From Apiospora phragmitis (taxonomy: Eukaryota; Ascomycota; Sordariomycetes; Amphisphaeriales; Apiosporaceae): a stretch of DNA of 64,000 bases. Positions within the stretch are counted from its first letter, which is position 1. Every line of letters starts with the position of its first letter. The notes under the pieces were generated by a model. That model did no database searches, was not told the origin of the DNA, and saw only the letters and a list, made by a program, of their open reading frames with translations. The stretch is from assembly GCA_038363925.1 (NCBI GenBank), contig JAQQWL010000011.1, positions 8,432,001 to 8,496,000 on the forward strand, written 5' to 3'. A program made the translations under genes and the position numbers. Of this stretch, positions 44,901-56,167 are shown one piece after another.

Positions 44901-47138
44901 GCTGGCTTTTGTTTCTGTGATTCAGGAGAATTTTCCTCAGCCATAGCCTCTGGTATCGAGTCCTCGGCAGCAGCTACTGGCGCAGTCTCTTCGGTAGCCT
45001 TGTCTTCGACTGGCTCGGCAGCAGGCGTTGAGTCGACCGGTGCGGCCTCTTCACTCTTGTCGTTGTCGGCCGGATCAGCCTTGGCGCTGCTATCCTCAAC
45101 AACTGGTGCAGAATCACTTTCCTTAGAATCGGGTGCCGGGCTCGACTCGACTGCTGTCGTGGTCTCATCCTCGTCCGGATTCGCAGCTGCGTCCGTCACT
45201 GCCTCTTCTTTGGTCTCGGTTGGGGCTGCGGTAGCCTCAACGGGCTCATCAGTCGAAGCAGGGACATCGGCGGCGGCATCAGCCGGTTGAACATCAGAAG
45301 TTGCCGGCGTATCCTCAGACGCAACCTCCTTCGGTGATTCCTCCGCCGGTTTTGATTCCTCTGCGTTTGGTTCTTCGACAGCTGTTGCGGGTGCGGCCTC
45401 TTCGGGTTCTTTAGCCGGTTCCACGGCTTCCGTAGTTTCTGGTGCTGCTTGCTCAGCTGTGGTTTCTTCGGCTTTAACCGTCTCCTGAGCGGGTTCGGGT
45501 TCTTGGGATGCCGCTTCGGGTTCTTTGGCAACTTCCTCTGCGGCCTTGCCTGAGTCAACAGGAGGATCGGAAGGAGCTGCTGCATCCTCGGTGGAGTCTT
45601 TGACATCATCCTTGGGCTCCTCCTTGGGCTCCTCCTTGGGCTCCTCCTTAGGCTCGGCTGTCGGCTCCTCCACGGAGTCCTTGGCGTCCGCCTCTACAAT
45701 CTCGACCTCTTTCTCAGGTACATCCTCCGCAGCCGGCTTGTCTGATGACTCAGCAGCTTCCGGAGTGGCACTAGCATCTTGTTCCACTGGCTCAGCTGCT
45801 GATGTTTCAGGAGCTGTCTCCTCTCGAGGTGCTGCTTCTTGAGGGGCTTCCTTCGCTGGGGATTCCTCTGCAGGGGCTTTTTCTGTGGGGGCTTCCTCTA
45901 CCGGGGTTGCTTCTTCTGTGGTTTCTTCTGCGGGGGACATCTTCTGCGGGGACAGCAGCGGCAGCGGCGGCTGTTGGCTCTATCGCCTCGGCGGAATCAG
46001 CTGATGGCTCAGCTGGCGCCTCCGCTACAGATTCTGCCGGCGCACTCTCGCTCGCAACCTCAGTGGCTGATGGAGCTTTAGCATCTGCCGCGTTGTCTGC
46101 AGCATCAGGTTGGGATTCGGGCGCTGAGGCATCTGCTGGGGCATCAACCGGGGCATCAGCCGGGGCATCAGATGGTGTGTCTTCGGCTTTGGCTGTCGGT
46201 TCGTCCTCCTTCGTTTCCGGAGCAGGTGCAGCTGGCTCTTCTGCCGGTTGCGTCTCTGCCGGAGCTTCTGGCGCTGCTTCCGTGGGAGCTGGCGCATCAG
46301 CACTCTCTGCCTCAGCTGTGGTTTCAGCTTTCGTTTCCGGCTCAGCCGCAGCGGGCGCCGGCTCAGCTGGTGGTGCGGGGGAAGCTTCTGGCTCCGCCTC
46401 TTTCGTCTCCGGGGATTCCGTTTGGGGAGCCCCCTCTTCTGTTGACGGTAGAGGAGCTGCCACGTCCGCTGCCGCAACAACTGGCGGGGCGCTTGGTGTC
46501 TCCTCCTTTACTGATTTACTGGATGACTCTGCTGGGGCATCTGCCTTCGCTTTGGCTTCCTTAGCCTTATCTTTGTCGGCCTTTTTCTTAGACTTTTGCT
46601 TCGCTTTCCGCTTCTTCTTGGAGTCTTCTGGCCAATCCTCTTCGGCCTCGGCCTCTTCCCCAGCTTTCGGCGAAGTAGAGGTTTCTGGCTCTACCACAGG
46701 CGGCGGAGAAGTGGGCTCAGCAAGCGCCTTGTCTTTCTTCCCCTTCTTCCCCTTTTTCTTTTTTGAAGGGGTCTGTGGTTGTTCTGGTTCTGGTTCTGGC
46801 TCCGCCTGAGGCTCTACGGCCCCGCCTGCGGCCTCTGCCTCCTTGGCTACAACTAGGGTTAGCATCGCAACGTTATCTTACAGAACTGCTTCTCATATCA
46901 GATGACATACCATTCTCGGCCTCGTCATTCGAGTTATTGGTCTCTAGATACTGGACTTTGGAGAAGTCGGCGACCTGTACGTGTGAGTATGGGTCGACCC
47001 GCGCGGGGCAATAGGTGATTCCTTGTGGGCTGTTCATACTTTCTGATCTTCGACCTGTTGGTCATTGACCGTTGGCCCCTCCTCCCAAGATAGATCTCGA
47101 GAAGCACCTCGGCTCCTGTTCTTATCCTTCTTCGCCAT
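38966..47138 (-). CDS. Giant Glu/Pro/Ala-repeat protein with Ser/Arg/His-rich tail (about 2,660 residues)
   Basis: One gene of four exons. Exon 1 (47040-47138) encodes MAKKDKNRSRGASRDLSWEE. Exon 2 (46911-46974) encodes VADFSKVQYLETNNSNDEAE. Exon 3 is 43361-46853 and exon 4 is 38966-43290. Introns 46975-47039, 46854-46910 and 43291-43360 are all GT-AG and in phase. Exon 3 opens with Lys-rich SKKKKGKKGKKDKA and DSKKKRKAKQKSKKKADK, then over 1,500 residues of loose EEPA/EEPV/AEEP repeats. After 41000 the protein changes to RHQSSRNSLRHQSSKSTLRQ repeats, a more ordered stretch (RRDFISELTQES... and EEEVAAAVVIYAAARELSP), three copies of EEQAAHEKRKEERRAREA-like units, KDSPKDSPKDSP, and a basic end, SGIRAAFKKIFT. 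Frame breaks lie near 45932-45940 (C5 run), 43440-43490 (two compensating) and 42879-42890. It is entirely disordered in type. Giant repeat proteins called 'involucrin-repeat', or the Woronin-body tether leashin, are possible relatives; unproven. Confidence 0.75.
39286..39321 (-). repeat. 12-bp tandem repeat encoding KDSP
   Basis: Three near-identical 12-base units inside the giant gene encode KDSPKDSPKDSP, a run of Ser-Pro sites. Confidence 0.7.
42534..42587 (-). repeat. Three perfect 18-bp tandem repeats encoding EEPAAA
   Basis: GGCTCTTCAGCTGCAGCA (plus strand) occurs three times back to back, followed by diverged copies. Perfect copies amid diverged ones point to recent expansion by slippage or unequal exchange in the giant gene. 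Confidence 0.85.
45610..45655 (-). repeat. 12-bp tandem repeat encoding PKEE
   Basis: GGCTCCTCCTTG (plus strand) repeats about three to four times, encoding EEPKEEPKEEPK in the giant gene. Confidence 0.75.
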
Positions 47139-50048
47139 ATGCAAGATGACTAATTAGGCGTGCGGAAGGGTGCAGTAGTCTCGCAAGACGATTGGTTCCT
47201 GGATGTGGGATGGTCTCACGATATGGGTATCAAGGTTGTGGTCGCGTGGGACGGTTACAAAAAGGATGTTTGCCTGACAATCAAAAGCACACGAGGAAGA
47301 TGGGCACGCCACTCCAGCCAATGGATCGCTTGGAGACTCGTCGAAAGGTGTATAAAGAAAAGAATCCGATTGACTGGAAAATCACGGCAATATGGAGAAA
47401 ACAAGTATCATAGTAACTATCCAGTAAGGGTAGGGTTCCCATCTGTAAGTGTGACACAAAGCATGAGTGAGCAGCGTTAGGATCTTGGTGCCGGCTTTGG
47501 TCGTCTACTGTATACTCCATCCCGTCCGATCTCTCTACGTAACCAGAGATCAGCTACCGTTGCAGCTTCCCTGATGCCCCATGGTTTGGGCCAAGTCAGT
47601 ATTCCGCGAGATGGAAGTTCTTGTGATCAATATCGTGCGCGGGAAGTATTGGCCGGGGTGGCGGGACTGGCGCCACGTCGCAAACGCAATGGGGGCAAGC
47701 GCCGTAGCTTTCCAGGACGGACTGACGAGAGACAAGCAAATGCAGCTTTAGGATAGCGGCCCAATTCTTCTGCGAGTCGACTGTGTAAGCCCTGCAATCA
47801 GATCCAAACATTATGGGTCCCTGCCTGGCCCCACGCGCATCGAAGCGTTGCGAATGGAGGGCTGACAGTGATCGGTTGGACGATAGGGTTGGTGAGGGTA
47901 TATGCTGGCTAATCATGCAGTTCGTTTGATAGCCCCTCTACTCTACCTGCCCCTCCGGAAGGGAGGGCGACACTGGACGAGTAAAGACACGAACCACGCC
48001 AGCAAAGTTGGGGGGATGATTGGGCCTCAATGTGCCCTCCATCTTGTTTCAAGATGGGATATTGTATGCGCATGTGTAGAGCGAGTTTCGCCAGGAGTAG
48101 TAATCCAGGCCAGTGATTCCTGAATTGGGCGCTTCCGGGTGAGGCCGCCACCAAAGCGCATAAGGGCAAGCCGAAGAAGAGATGGCAGGAACTACATATC
48201 TTGTACAGTCATGCGCATTCAGTGGATTGGGCCGGACTGTACCGGGAACGTACCGCCTACCGCTAACCGAACCTGGAGGATCGACAAGTCGAGTAAAAAG
48301 ACGCAAGAAGACTTGCTTGTGCTTGTCGATTGCTACGTGGTCGTCTTTGTTTCCTCCGCTTGACAGACATATCCTTGGCAGCTTGAAATGCCAGCCACCC
48401 AATCACCCAATGCCCTGGTGGCTGCGATGGTGATGTGGGCCGGCAGCGGCGGTAAAGACGGGGGCCTGGAAGCTCAAATTGGACTGCCTAATAATCTAAT
48501 AGGGCAGCTATCACTATGGCTCAGGCGCTAGCCAATTTGGAACTGGTCAACATCATGTTGCAGTGCAAACCTTTTCACAACATAAGTACAAACCAGTATG
48601 AAGCTGCAATATGTGATTATTACATGTCAAATGCATTGTTTTGAACTCGTACTGGATTAATACTGTCGAAATTGCCAGCTCACACAACCATGGGCACTCG
48701 ACACAAAGCACAGATCGCGGAGTCTGGCCTGTGTCCAGCGGGATCGATCGCTCCGCTCATAGGGCCTCGAGGCTTCACGTGCCTCTCTCTCCAGGCCCAT
48801 CAGGGCGCTCACATATTGATACCACAACAGGGAACAGTGCTTTCTCAGTCGACCCCTGGAGTCAGCGAGGTTGTTTACTTTGGCCATGTAACACAACTAT
48901 GGCTCGCCTTACAAATACCCCTCAATCCTCCAGGATATCTCTCGCAGACGAGTCATTTTACCGTGGTAACTCATAAGCGCTGATGCCGCCCCAAGCTGCT
49001 TGTCTTAACTCATGCATCGACTTGTCGTCTCTCATGGAAAGACCCATGGTGCCACCAGCTCTTCTTAGTCACTTACTGTGATCCATAGGCGCACCTGCTA
49101 ATGGCCTTGTCTGCTTGTCTATTGATTTATAGCAAAGTCCTGTTTTAACTAGCTCCTTGGTAAATATACTTTTTGTTTCTGGGAAACATAAGGGACTTCA
49201 TGGGGCCGGCTATCCCGCATAAACGCTAAAACTCACCTAATTTCCTAGAGGACGGTCGGTATATTCAATTTCGATGGTTGCTTGAATGTGATGCTGCTTG
49301 TGGTCCTCGAAATAGAACATAATAAACACTATGACATACTTCCCGTACCTGTTTCAATAGGCAATATCGATAAGTACTTATTAGTCGTCCGGGACCAAAT
49401 ATTATGCCATATAACTTCTTAACGCGCATGCGTTCTATTCGAGGTATTAGAGGTTACTGCATTTGTCTTGAGCATTCTTGGACTCTCTCGGCATTCCTTG
49501 ATCCACGAAGGTTTGTCTCGAGAATGATACTGGCTATAACTCCACTCTCGAAGTACATGTAGCGGTGTAATGCAGTCTTGACTGTTCAATGGAACCGAAA
49601 CTTTCGAATCAAGATCATCTTTGGCAGATGGAGGAGTGAGAATCGATCTATAGTCCCCAACCTCCTCCCTGGATGACTAGTTTACTAAGCAGTGGATTTG
49701 TCGGTGAGCCCATTGGCCTAACCTAACATCTAACCTGGACAAGAACCCTCCGTAGATCACATGTAGTCTTAGAACTGCGCCTGGAAACAGGCGTATGCGC
49801 GAACTCCTACGCCCCCGTGAAAACCAAATAAGACCAAAGCAACGAAAAGACAGGGCTGAGCGGCGGGCTGGGTTCCCAAGACACCCAACAGTCCATTTAC
49901 TAGCCCTGACAGCCGCCAAGAAGCGTGCTCGGGTCAAGAAACCGCCATGATATTCACATGCCATCCTCATACATCGACGTCCGACTTCCTCAATCGACCA
50001 TTCTATGTCTTGATCCATACTAGCGAGAGTACACATTGAGGAAGCGGC
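47139..50048. other. 2.9-kb spacer without supported genes
   Basis: Includes the promoter of the giant gene at the left. Frames of 60-120 codons occur on both strands without motifs or splice logic. It is the longest unexplained spacer in the window. Confidence 0.4.
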
Positions 50049-50897
50049 CTACATTGCCATCTCGGCCTGCAACTTTCTGAGCTCCTCTTCCTCGTCGTCC
50101 TCGGCGACTGGTGCCTTCTTCTCGGCTGCAGTCACTCGATTAGTCATATTCTCCGAAGCCGGGTAGTCTGGTATCTTACTCTTTGGTGCATTGGGCATTC
50201 TGTGGATTTCATCGGCAACGGGGACCGTTCCAGACTTGAGCATCTGCTCATCCAGTTGCTCTTGTTGCATGTTCTCGAGCTCAGCTTCCAGCTCCTCGTC
50301 ATCGATAGGGTCTCCGATCTGGTTTCCGGTGATGGCGTCGACAATTTCTTTGCTGAGGTCGTTCTGTACTCTGATCTCCTCCCTGAATTACAATTAGTAA
50401 GGCGCTCATATGGCAAGTGAAATGGAATAATGATGACTTACATGGTCTCGTCCACTTTCTCTGGCGTGAGCTTGCCATGGATTTGTTTCATGGCTTCGCC
50501 AGCCTTCTGCATCGCTGCAAGGGTCTCTCTGTTGATATTGGCCGACTCGATGGCGTTGATTTGTTGCTCTAACGTCCCGATCTGTGCTATCGTTTGGTCG
50601 AGGCTGTTCTCGTGCGCCTTTTTCCGCTTCAAGGCAGCCTTTGCCGCTGTTTTGACAGTAGTATCAGTATCTGCTTGCCCAGAACAGATAAGCAAAGCAA
50701 CTAGACCACCCACCGTTCTTATTCGTGTTCACATTTTTCCGGGCAATAGCATCTTGCTCGTCCATCTGTGTCATCAGGTGCTTCTCGCGCTTCTGCAGCA
50801 TGTCAAGCTGCTGTCGTAAACCGAGGATGGCATTCTTGGGACTGTCCTTCTTCTTCTGGGCCGCTCCACCACCAAACCAGCCCCACACGCCCGACAT
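50049..50897 (-). CDS. SNF7: ESCRT-III subunit Snf7 (Vps32/CHMP4)
   Basis: Three intact exons (50715-50897, 50442-50646, 50049-50392) encode 243 residues. Introns are 50647-50714 and 50393-50441; the second has branch TTACTAAT. Snf7 polymerises on endosomes to drive intralumenal vesicle budding and is recruited by Vps20. The N-terminus MSGVWGWFGGG is the membrane-contact region. Then come the basic helices (ILGLRQQLDMLQKREKHL, ALKRKKAHENSLDQTIAQI, MKQIHGKLTPEKVDETM) and the acidic C-terminal half with ITGNQIGDPIDDEELEAELE. It ends with the short acidic helix EEEELRKLQAEMAM, in the position of the Vps4/Bro1-binding tail. Confidence 0.96.
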
Positions 50898-51909
50898 TGT
50901 GATGGTTTTGATGAGGCAAACACGGGGGAGATGAGGGAGAATGAATATCGAACTATCGGCGGAACGACCGATTCGGTGGCTCGGCTATCGTGTGCTTCGG
51001 TTTTTGGCGCAACTGAGTACTGTGGCACGGTGACGATGGCGGGGTAGAAACGACAAAGCAATATCGCGCCCAAATGAAAGTGTAAGTAAAGGTCGCTGGT
51101 TGTGAGATAGGGGAACTAGGTGGCAGGATTCTGGAGGATGGATTGAGGATTCGTAGTGGGCGCGCGCAAGTTAACCAGGCAATATTTGCGATCAAGGGTC
51201 AAAGAATAGAAGCCTGGCGCTCCAGAATCGCAGTCAGTTCGGTATGATGCAACAGCAGGTGCCAAGCTTAGTCGCGGCCTTATCGGACAGCTGCGTGACC
51301 AGAGGGGCCAGCTGACTAAGAGCGTCTCTTATCGGCTTTATCAACCACCCCCTTTGAGTATAAAAGTGATAGCTCGTATGCGTGCAGTCACCTTTTGTAA
51401 AATGAAAGATTAATAACTATTGAAGTATCATCAATAGAATGAATTTATATGAATGTAGAGAAGTATTTTCTGCTTTTAGACTTATTTGAACTGGCCTTGG
51501 GTTGAGGGTACTGGGAGAGAGTATCGGGGACGTATTAGACTCCAGCTAACGCTTCCAAGCCACCGCCCAATCAACAGGCTACCTACCTACCTACGGAGAT
51601 AATGGCTACATCTTTCCAGTTGCACCCGCTGTTTTCCCCGAAGCAACTTGCCAGGCCATTTCACCCAGTGACCAAGTCATGAGAACATACAAAGGTAAGC
51701 ATGGCCGTCCTGCCGTTTGACATCTCATGAGGGCACGATGCTAATCTAGCACAGGCACCCTCAAATCGGCAGTATGGATGTTGTAGTGTTTGTGCGGATT
51801 GAGAACTTGTTGCCCCTCCGTGTGTAGGCTCTCACCCACACCTACCGGGGCCACGATTCGTCAGGAAGCGTCGAGATTTCGAGATTCGTCTGATCAAATC
51901 ACTTTGATT
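50898..51909. other. Divergent spacer SNF7/TEN1
   Basis: Promoters of both genes lie here. CTAC repeats (CTACCTACCTACC) occur near 51582-51596. A splice-donor-like AAAG/GTAAGC follows an ATG near 51679 and could mark an upstream TEN1 leader exon. Confidence 0.45.
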
Positions 51910-52378
51910 ATGTCGTATGGCCCTGTGCCTTCGCGAAGATGTCTCCTCTCACATCTGCCACAGCATGAGGTTAGAGACAAGGTCAGATTCTTGGGCTGGT
52001 GAGTAGATCTGGGTTCACTTTGTTTTACGCCGCAGCTCCATGATATTTAACCCACTCTGTCGACCTACCTAACAGCTTTTACTAACGTATCAAAAGCGTT
52101 ACCTCATATTCAACCGCTTCTGGGACCCTTATTCTAGAGCACCGTACCTTCAGGACAGTCACGTGAAAGTGCACTTGGACGTAAAGCTCCTCCTGCAAAG
52201 CCTCAACTGCGAACAGACAGATATCGGCCAGTGGGTGCACGTGATTGGCTATATCTCTGCAATTCAAAAGCCATCCAGCAAAGCTCCGACCCTTGGCTAT
52301 TGGATTGTTCATGTCCAAGCTCTTCTGTTGTGGAAAGCCGAGGAGTTGGATCTTGCATCGTACGAGGTATCCTTTTGA
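51910..52378 (+). CDS. TEN1: CST telomere-capping subunit Ten1 (OB fold)
   Basis: Ten1 with Stn1 (and Cdc13/Ctc1) binds the telomeric 3' overhang and limits its extension. Exon 1 (51910-51998) encodes MSYGPVPSRRCLLSHLPQHE and VRDKVRFLG. An intron at 51999-52096 has GTGAGT, a perfect TACTAAC at 52079-52085 and acceptor AAAAG. Exon 2 continues CVTSYSTASGTLILEH, the first OB strands. After a one-base loss near 52143-52146 it goes on DSHVKVHLDVKLLLQSLN, TDIGQWVHVIGYI and WIVHVQALLLWKAEELDLAS. The repeated pattern of a 'GWV.VIGY' strand and an 'HVQAL' strand is the Ten1 signature. It stops at 52376-52378, although a GT at 52367 could splice to a further exon. Confidence 0.82.
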
Positions 52379-53244
52379 GATGCTATCTACAGGCGTAGAA
52401 GTCTACATGCGTCCTACTACAGGCGCGTCTTGCTTCAGACCCCTCTTCCGGGTGCATCGATGGCATCGCTGCCCGAAGCAAAACCATTCTTATGCAAAGA
52501 AGCAGCCCATACATCGTATCGGAGATGTCCACCAACCCTCTGCATAACTCAACTTCCACAGGGTTCTATTTTACTATCCGATAACAGAAGAACCATATCT
52601 ATTCGACAACTCGGGCAGGGGCTGTGTTTAAGTGGGAAATCATGTTGATTATGCACTGCCGCTGGAACCAACCGCAGGCCGTCATCCGTCGAGCAAGAGT
52701 ACGAGAAAGTATCCGGGGCTCTAGCTGTCATTGACACAGACGCATGATTGTAGGCGAACACGGCTGCCATGGGGTTCATTCTCCCATGTCGATCGCAGTT
52801 CACGGCCCCGCAAGCTTTGGCGGCATCTAGTTGGGCTCTGAATGTTGCCGATGCATGGTGACAAGTAGGAGTTTGACTTTTCTACGGGCGCATTACTGGT
52901 GCTTCTCCCGCATGGATTAGGTCGTCTTTGGCCTGCCCTACTGGAACATACAAGGACATTCGGGTCGGAATCTTGGCTCGATCTGCGTTGCCTTGACCAA
53001 ATATGCCCGTTTTCGGAGTATCGAGTCCAATTGAGGAGTTGCGAACTATTGCAAGACAAGGGAAAATGCGATATCCATGCCCTGCAAGCCCAATGAGGAA
53101 TAGGTGTCACCCCAAAAACCGCCTAGTTGCCATTTCTTTGCAGAGTCCAGCGCCTGTGCAATCCAGCCATTGACCTCTCGCCGCATCTCGTGAGGTATCC
53201 ACCAGGGTATCAGCATTGCCAGATGGCAGCTCGTCGCTGGACGG
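52379..53244. other. Convergent spacer
   Basis: 3' flank of TEN1 and of the three-exon gene. No other gene is supported. Confidence 0.45.
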
Positions 53245-53914
53245 TCATATTCCTTTGCAAATTACACTCGAGGTGTCACCCGCCTCGACAAATCCCCGAC
53301 AGTTCCCTTGTTCGGCCAGGGCGCCGTGCCTGCAACCCATCGAGTGGCTTGAGGCGCTGTCTCTGTCCGCCCTCATGATAGGGCGGTGCCTCAATCTCAC
53401 AATGTGCCTATCTGCGAGATCCTTACCCCTCCGTCTGTCGGTGTAGGGTTTCTGTGCATCGTGGGTTTTTCGGTCGCCGCTTTTCCATTTGGACCCTTCG
53501 GCCGGACTTTGCGATAGCAGGACAGGCTGGTGCAACGGCCGTTTCAGCGGTTTGTCCGGGTCCAACTTGGCTGCCGCCTGTTTCTTCCAGATTTCTCTCG
53601 ACTTGATACATATGTCATCAATTTGCTCCTTTGAAAGACGTCAACGAGAGGTGTGCGTGCAAGAACGGTAATTGGGGAGGCTCACATCCGTCAGACAGTT
53701 TCCTGCTGTCGTGATGAGGAATCCATCTTCACCCTGAAGTTGTGTAATCAGCGGAAACGGGCCGTGAAAGATCGACCATTGATCGGCGTACTTCTCGGGT
53801 GTAAGTCCTGACGGTCGCATCGGGTCCCAGATAATACTGCAACTCTTGGGTGATCACCTTCTTGTGGATATCATGACGGGGAATCCAGTACTTATTGACC
53901 ACGGAACTTGACAT
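53245..53914 (-). CDS. Three-exon conserved small fungal protein, unknown
   Basis: Exon 1 (53792-53914) reads MSSSVVNKYWIPRHDIHKKV and QELQYYLGPDATVR. A 58-bp intron (53734-53791) leads to exon 2 (53686-53733), GEDGFLITTAGNCLTD. A 57-bp intron (53629-53685) leads to exon 3, EQIDDICIKSREIWKKQAAA. All junctions are GT-AG and phase 0. The N-terminal 77 residues form a compact unit I believe is conserved in filamentous ascomycetes (from memory), ending in an amphipathic helix. Exon 3 then stays open to 53245 with a basic, less natural tail that may be spurious or hide another intron. Biochemical role unknown. Confidence 0.75.
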
Positions 53915-56167
53915 GTTCACTCCTGTCAAAATCACCGACGGACAGCTCCAGCAAGATGATCAGCGGAGAACTGATTCAGTAGTGTCTGACAGCAGCTCGG
54001 CCATCTATTATATATATATTTTCTCCTCCGAAACGCAAGTAAAAAAAAAAAAAAAAAAAAACGAATTCCGTACGCACCTGGCAGCCTGAGCCGTATATGC
54101 AGTCCACGCTCCCCTCAGCAACCTCCCTCTGTCAGGTTACTACCTAAGACAACCGGGCATGGGTCAAGCTGCATACTGTCAGGTTGGTAGTAAGGGTGTA
54201 CCCGGGTATACTGCGAGGCCCCTGATCTGGTAAGCGCATGTACGGGTACTGCATCATCTGCCTTGTCCGCCTCACTTCCGCCGCCCCGTTTTCGCCAAGA
54301 CGAATAGCATCCCAGCTCCTTCACTCCTACAAGCAGAACTCCCTCAAGCTTCATTATCACCATACCGCCTCTTCAAACATCCTGGGTGTCTTTCATTGGG
54401 CAAAAGAAGGTCTTAATCTCATCTTTGCTCTACGCGAGCCGCCACCAATCTGTGAAGGTGTGATGGCACTTTGTCGGAGTTACAAGATCTCAGTCACTTT
54501 ATGACTGCATTTAGGACAGCATATAACGCGATGCGACTTCCGGCTCGCCCCGTCGTATGAATACTTGACGGGGAAAAAAGCAATTCCAGCAAGTAGTTCG
54601 TGGGTAAGGTGAAGTTCACGGATGGCTGGAGCCATTCTGCATTCCCCGAATGGGTACAGTCAGCAGCAGCATTATATTATATACAGGGGCTGTGAATAGC
54701 ACAGTTTGGAATGTAACTACTTCCTGTTCAGCTCCCACCACAACACCACACACCACCTAGAGCGTCATGGTCGAATAGCAACCCCTGCTTAGAATCCATT
54801 GGTTTTTATGTCGCACCCAACCAGACGTCATGGGCGCTGCTCGTCGCTTTGTTTATATACCGCGTTGTTGACGTTGAGTCATCTCTCCACCAGTCGGTTC
54901 CGGCGATGATTGGCATCACAACACAGGTCATAACCGTATCAGCCTTTCGACGAAGAGAAACGAGGTGCTAGTATGCGAACACATACAGACAGACATACAC
55001 ACACACAAGACCAGCTCACCCCACCATAAGTCAAGGAGAGGTCCCGATTGCGCAAGCAAAGCCCCCCTGTTTGTGCCGAGGTCCCAAAGCATCATCGTCG
55101 AGCAGCTCGGCTCGGATATATAAAATGGGCATTTGACAATGAAGCAATCTCGCCCGTCGCCTCCAGCGCCCCTATTAGGAACCGGCTCTTTGATGAAGCT
55201 CTTTTAGAGGGCAGGAACACATTGTCACTGGGCTTTCTTGGGCTGTTCACGTTGGAACTAAGCGACATCCCGCCGATGAATGACGTCGCCCAATAACAAA
55301 CTCCCCGAGGCAGTCATGTCTCCGTTTCCCTACCTACCTTGGCTGATGCCCAACGGAATGTGTATCATTGTACTGTTGTTGCTGTGGGTTCGGATATCTC
55401 CTGTGTTCGTGGTAAGGGTGTGTAGTCATGTACTGTAGCTGTAACCCCCCCCCCCCGAACTGCCATCCATCCATACCTTGCTGCTCGAATGAGGGAGAAC
55501 ATGCTACATGGCAAGACATCAACACCAGGATAATGACGGAACATAGCCGTCCTGATGCACCGTGTAACTTAGATCCATTCGTAATCAACATACATCCATC
55601 ATTAATTATTTAGTCGAATTACCCAAGAGTGTCTCAATAATCACATCACATGTGAAGATATTGAGTCGCCGCCAATCTATCAACATGAAACTGTGAAGGG
55701 GCATGATGAAGATATTGCCAGTGCGTACGGGTATCGGGAAGCAGCAGCATTGTTTTTGGCTCAACGGGCATGAAGAAGGAGCTAGATTATGCAATCCTCG
55801 TACCACCTCCGCATGTATGCCCAGGCAAGTCCACTTGATTGCGCAGATCGAACCAGATAATGGTTTCCTTTGGCCCAGCTCCGGATACACTCATCCCCTA
55901 TCCGTTGGCCACCCCCCTCACAATGATTGCACATGCCTTTTTTGTTTTCCTCGATCATTCGAGTCAGAGCCATCGTGATACCTCTCGGGATATCGAAGCT
56001 GTCATTTTGTGTGATGTGATGATCCGAAAAGGCCTTTTCAACAGCCACCGGTTTCCCATCACCCCTATCCAGCCCCTGAGAACCCTCAAAACCCCAACAA
56101 ACGCCACAGCGCCAGGCATTCCAAAGCCACCCATAATAACAAAGGCAGAACCGACTTCAACTTCACT
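53915..56167. other. 2.25-kb spacer with homopolymers
   Basis: Contains an uninterrupted run of 21 A at 54041-54061 just after a TATATATA stretch, and 12 C at 55445-55456. A CACACACA tract lies near 54999-55006. No supported gene. The ATG5 3' flank is at the right. Confidence 0.5.

Noticed and set aside
43272..45290. A 672-codon plus-strand open frame rich in Ala, Ser, Gly and Thr (and similar ones at 42249-42905 and 40923-41303)
   Set aside because: It is the antisense shadow of the acidic EEPA repeat gene. Repeats with few T/A bases in one frame keep the opposite frames open, and there is no ATG-led, motif-bearing product.
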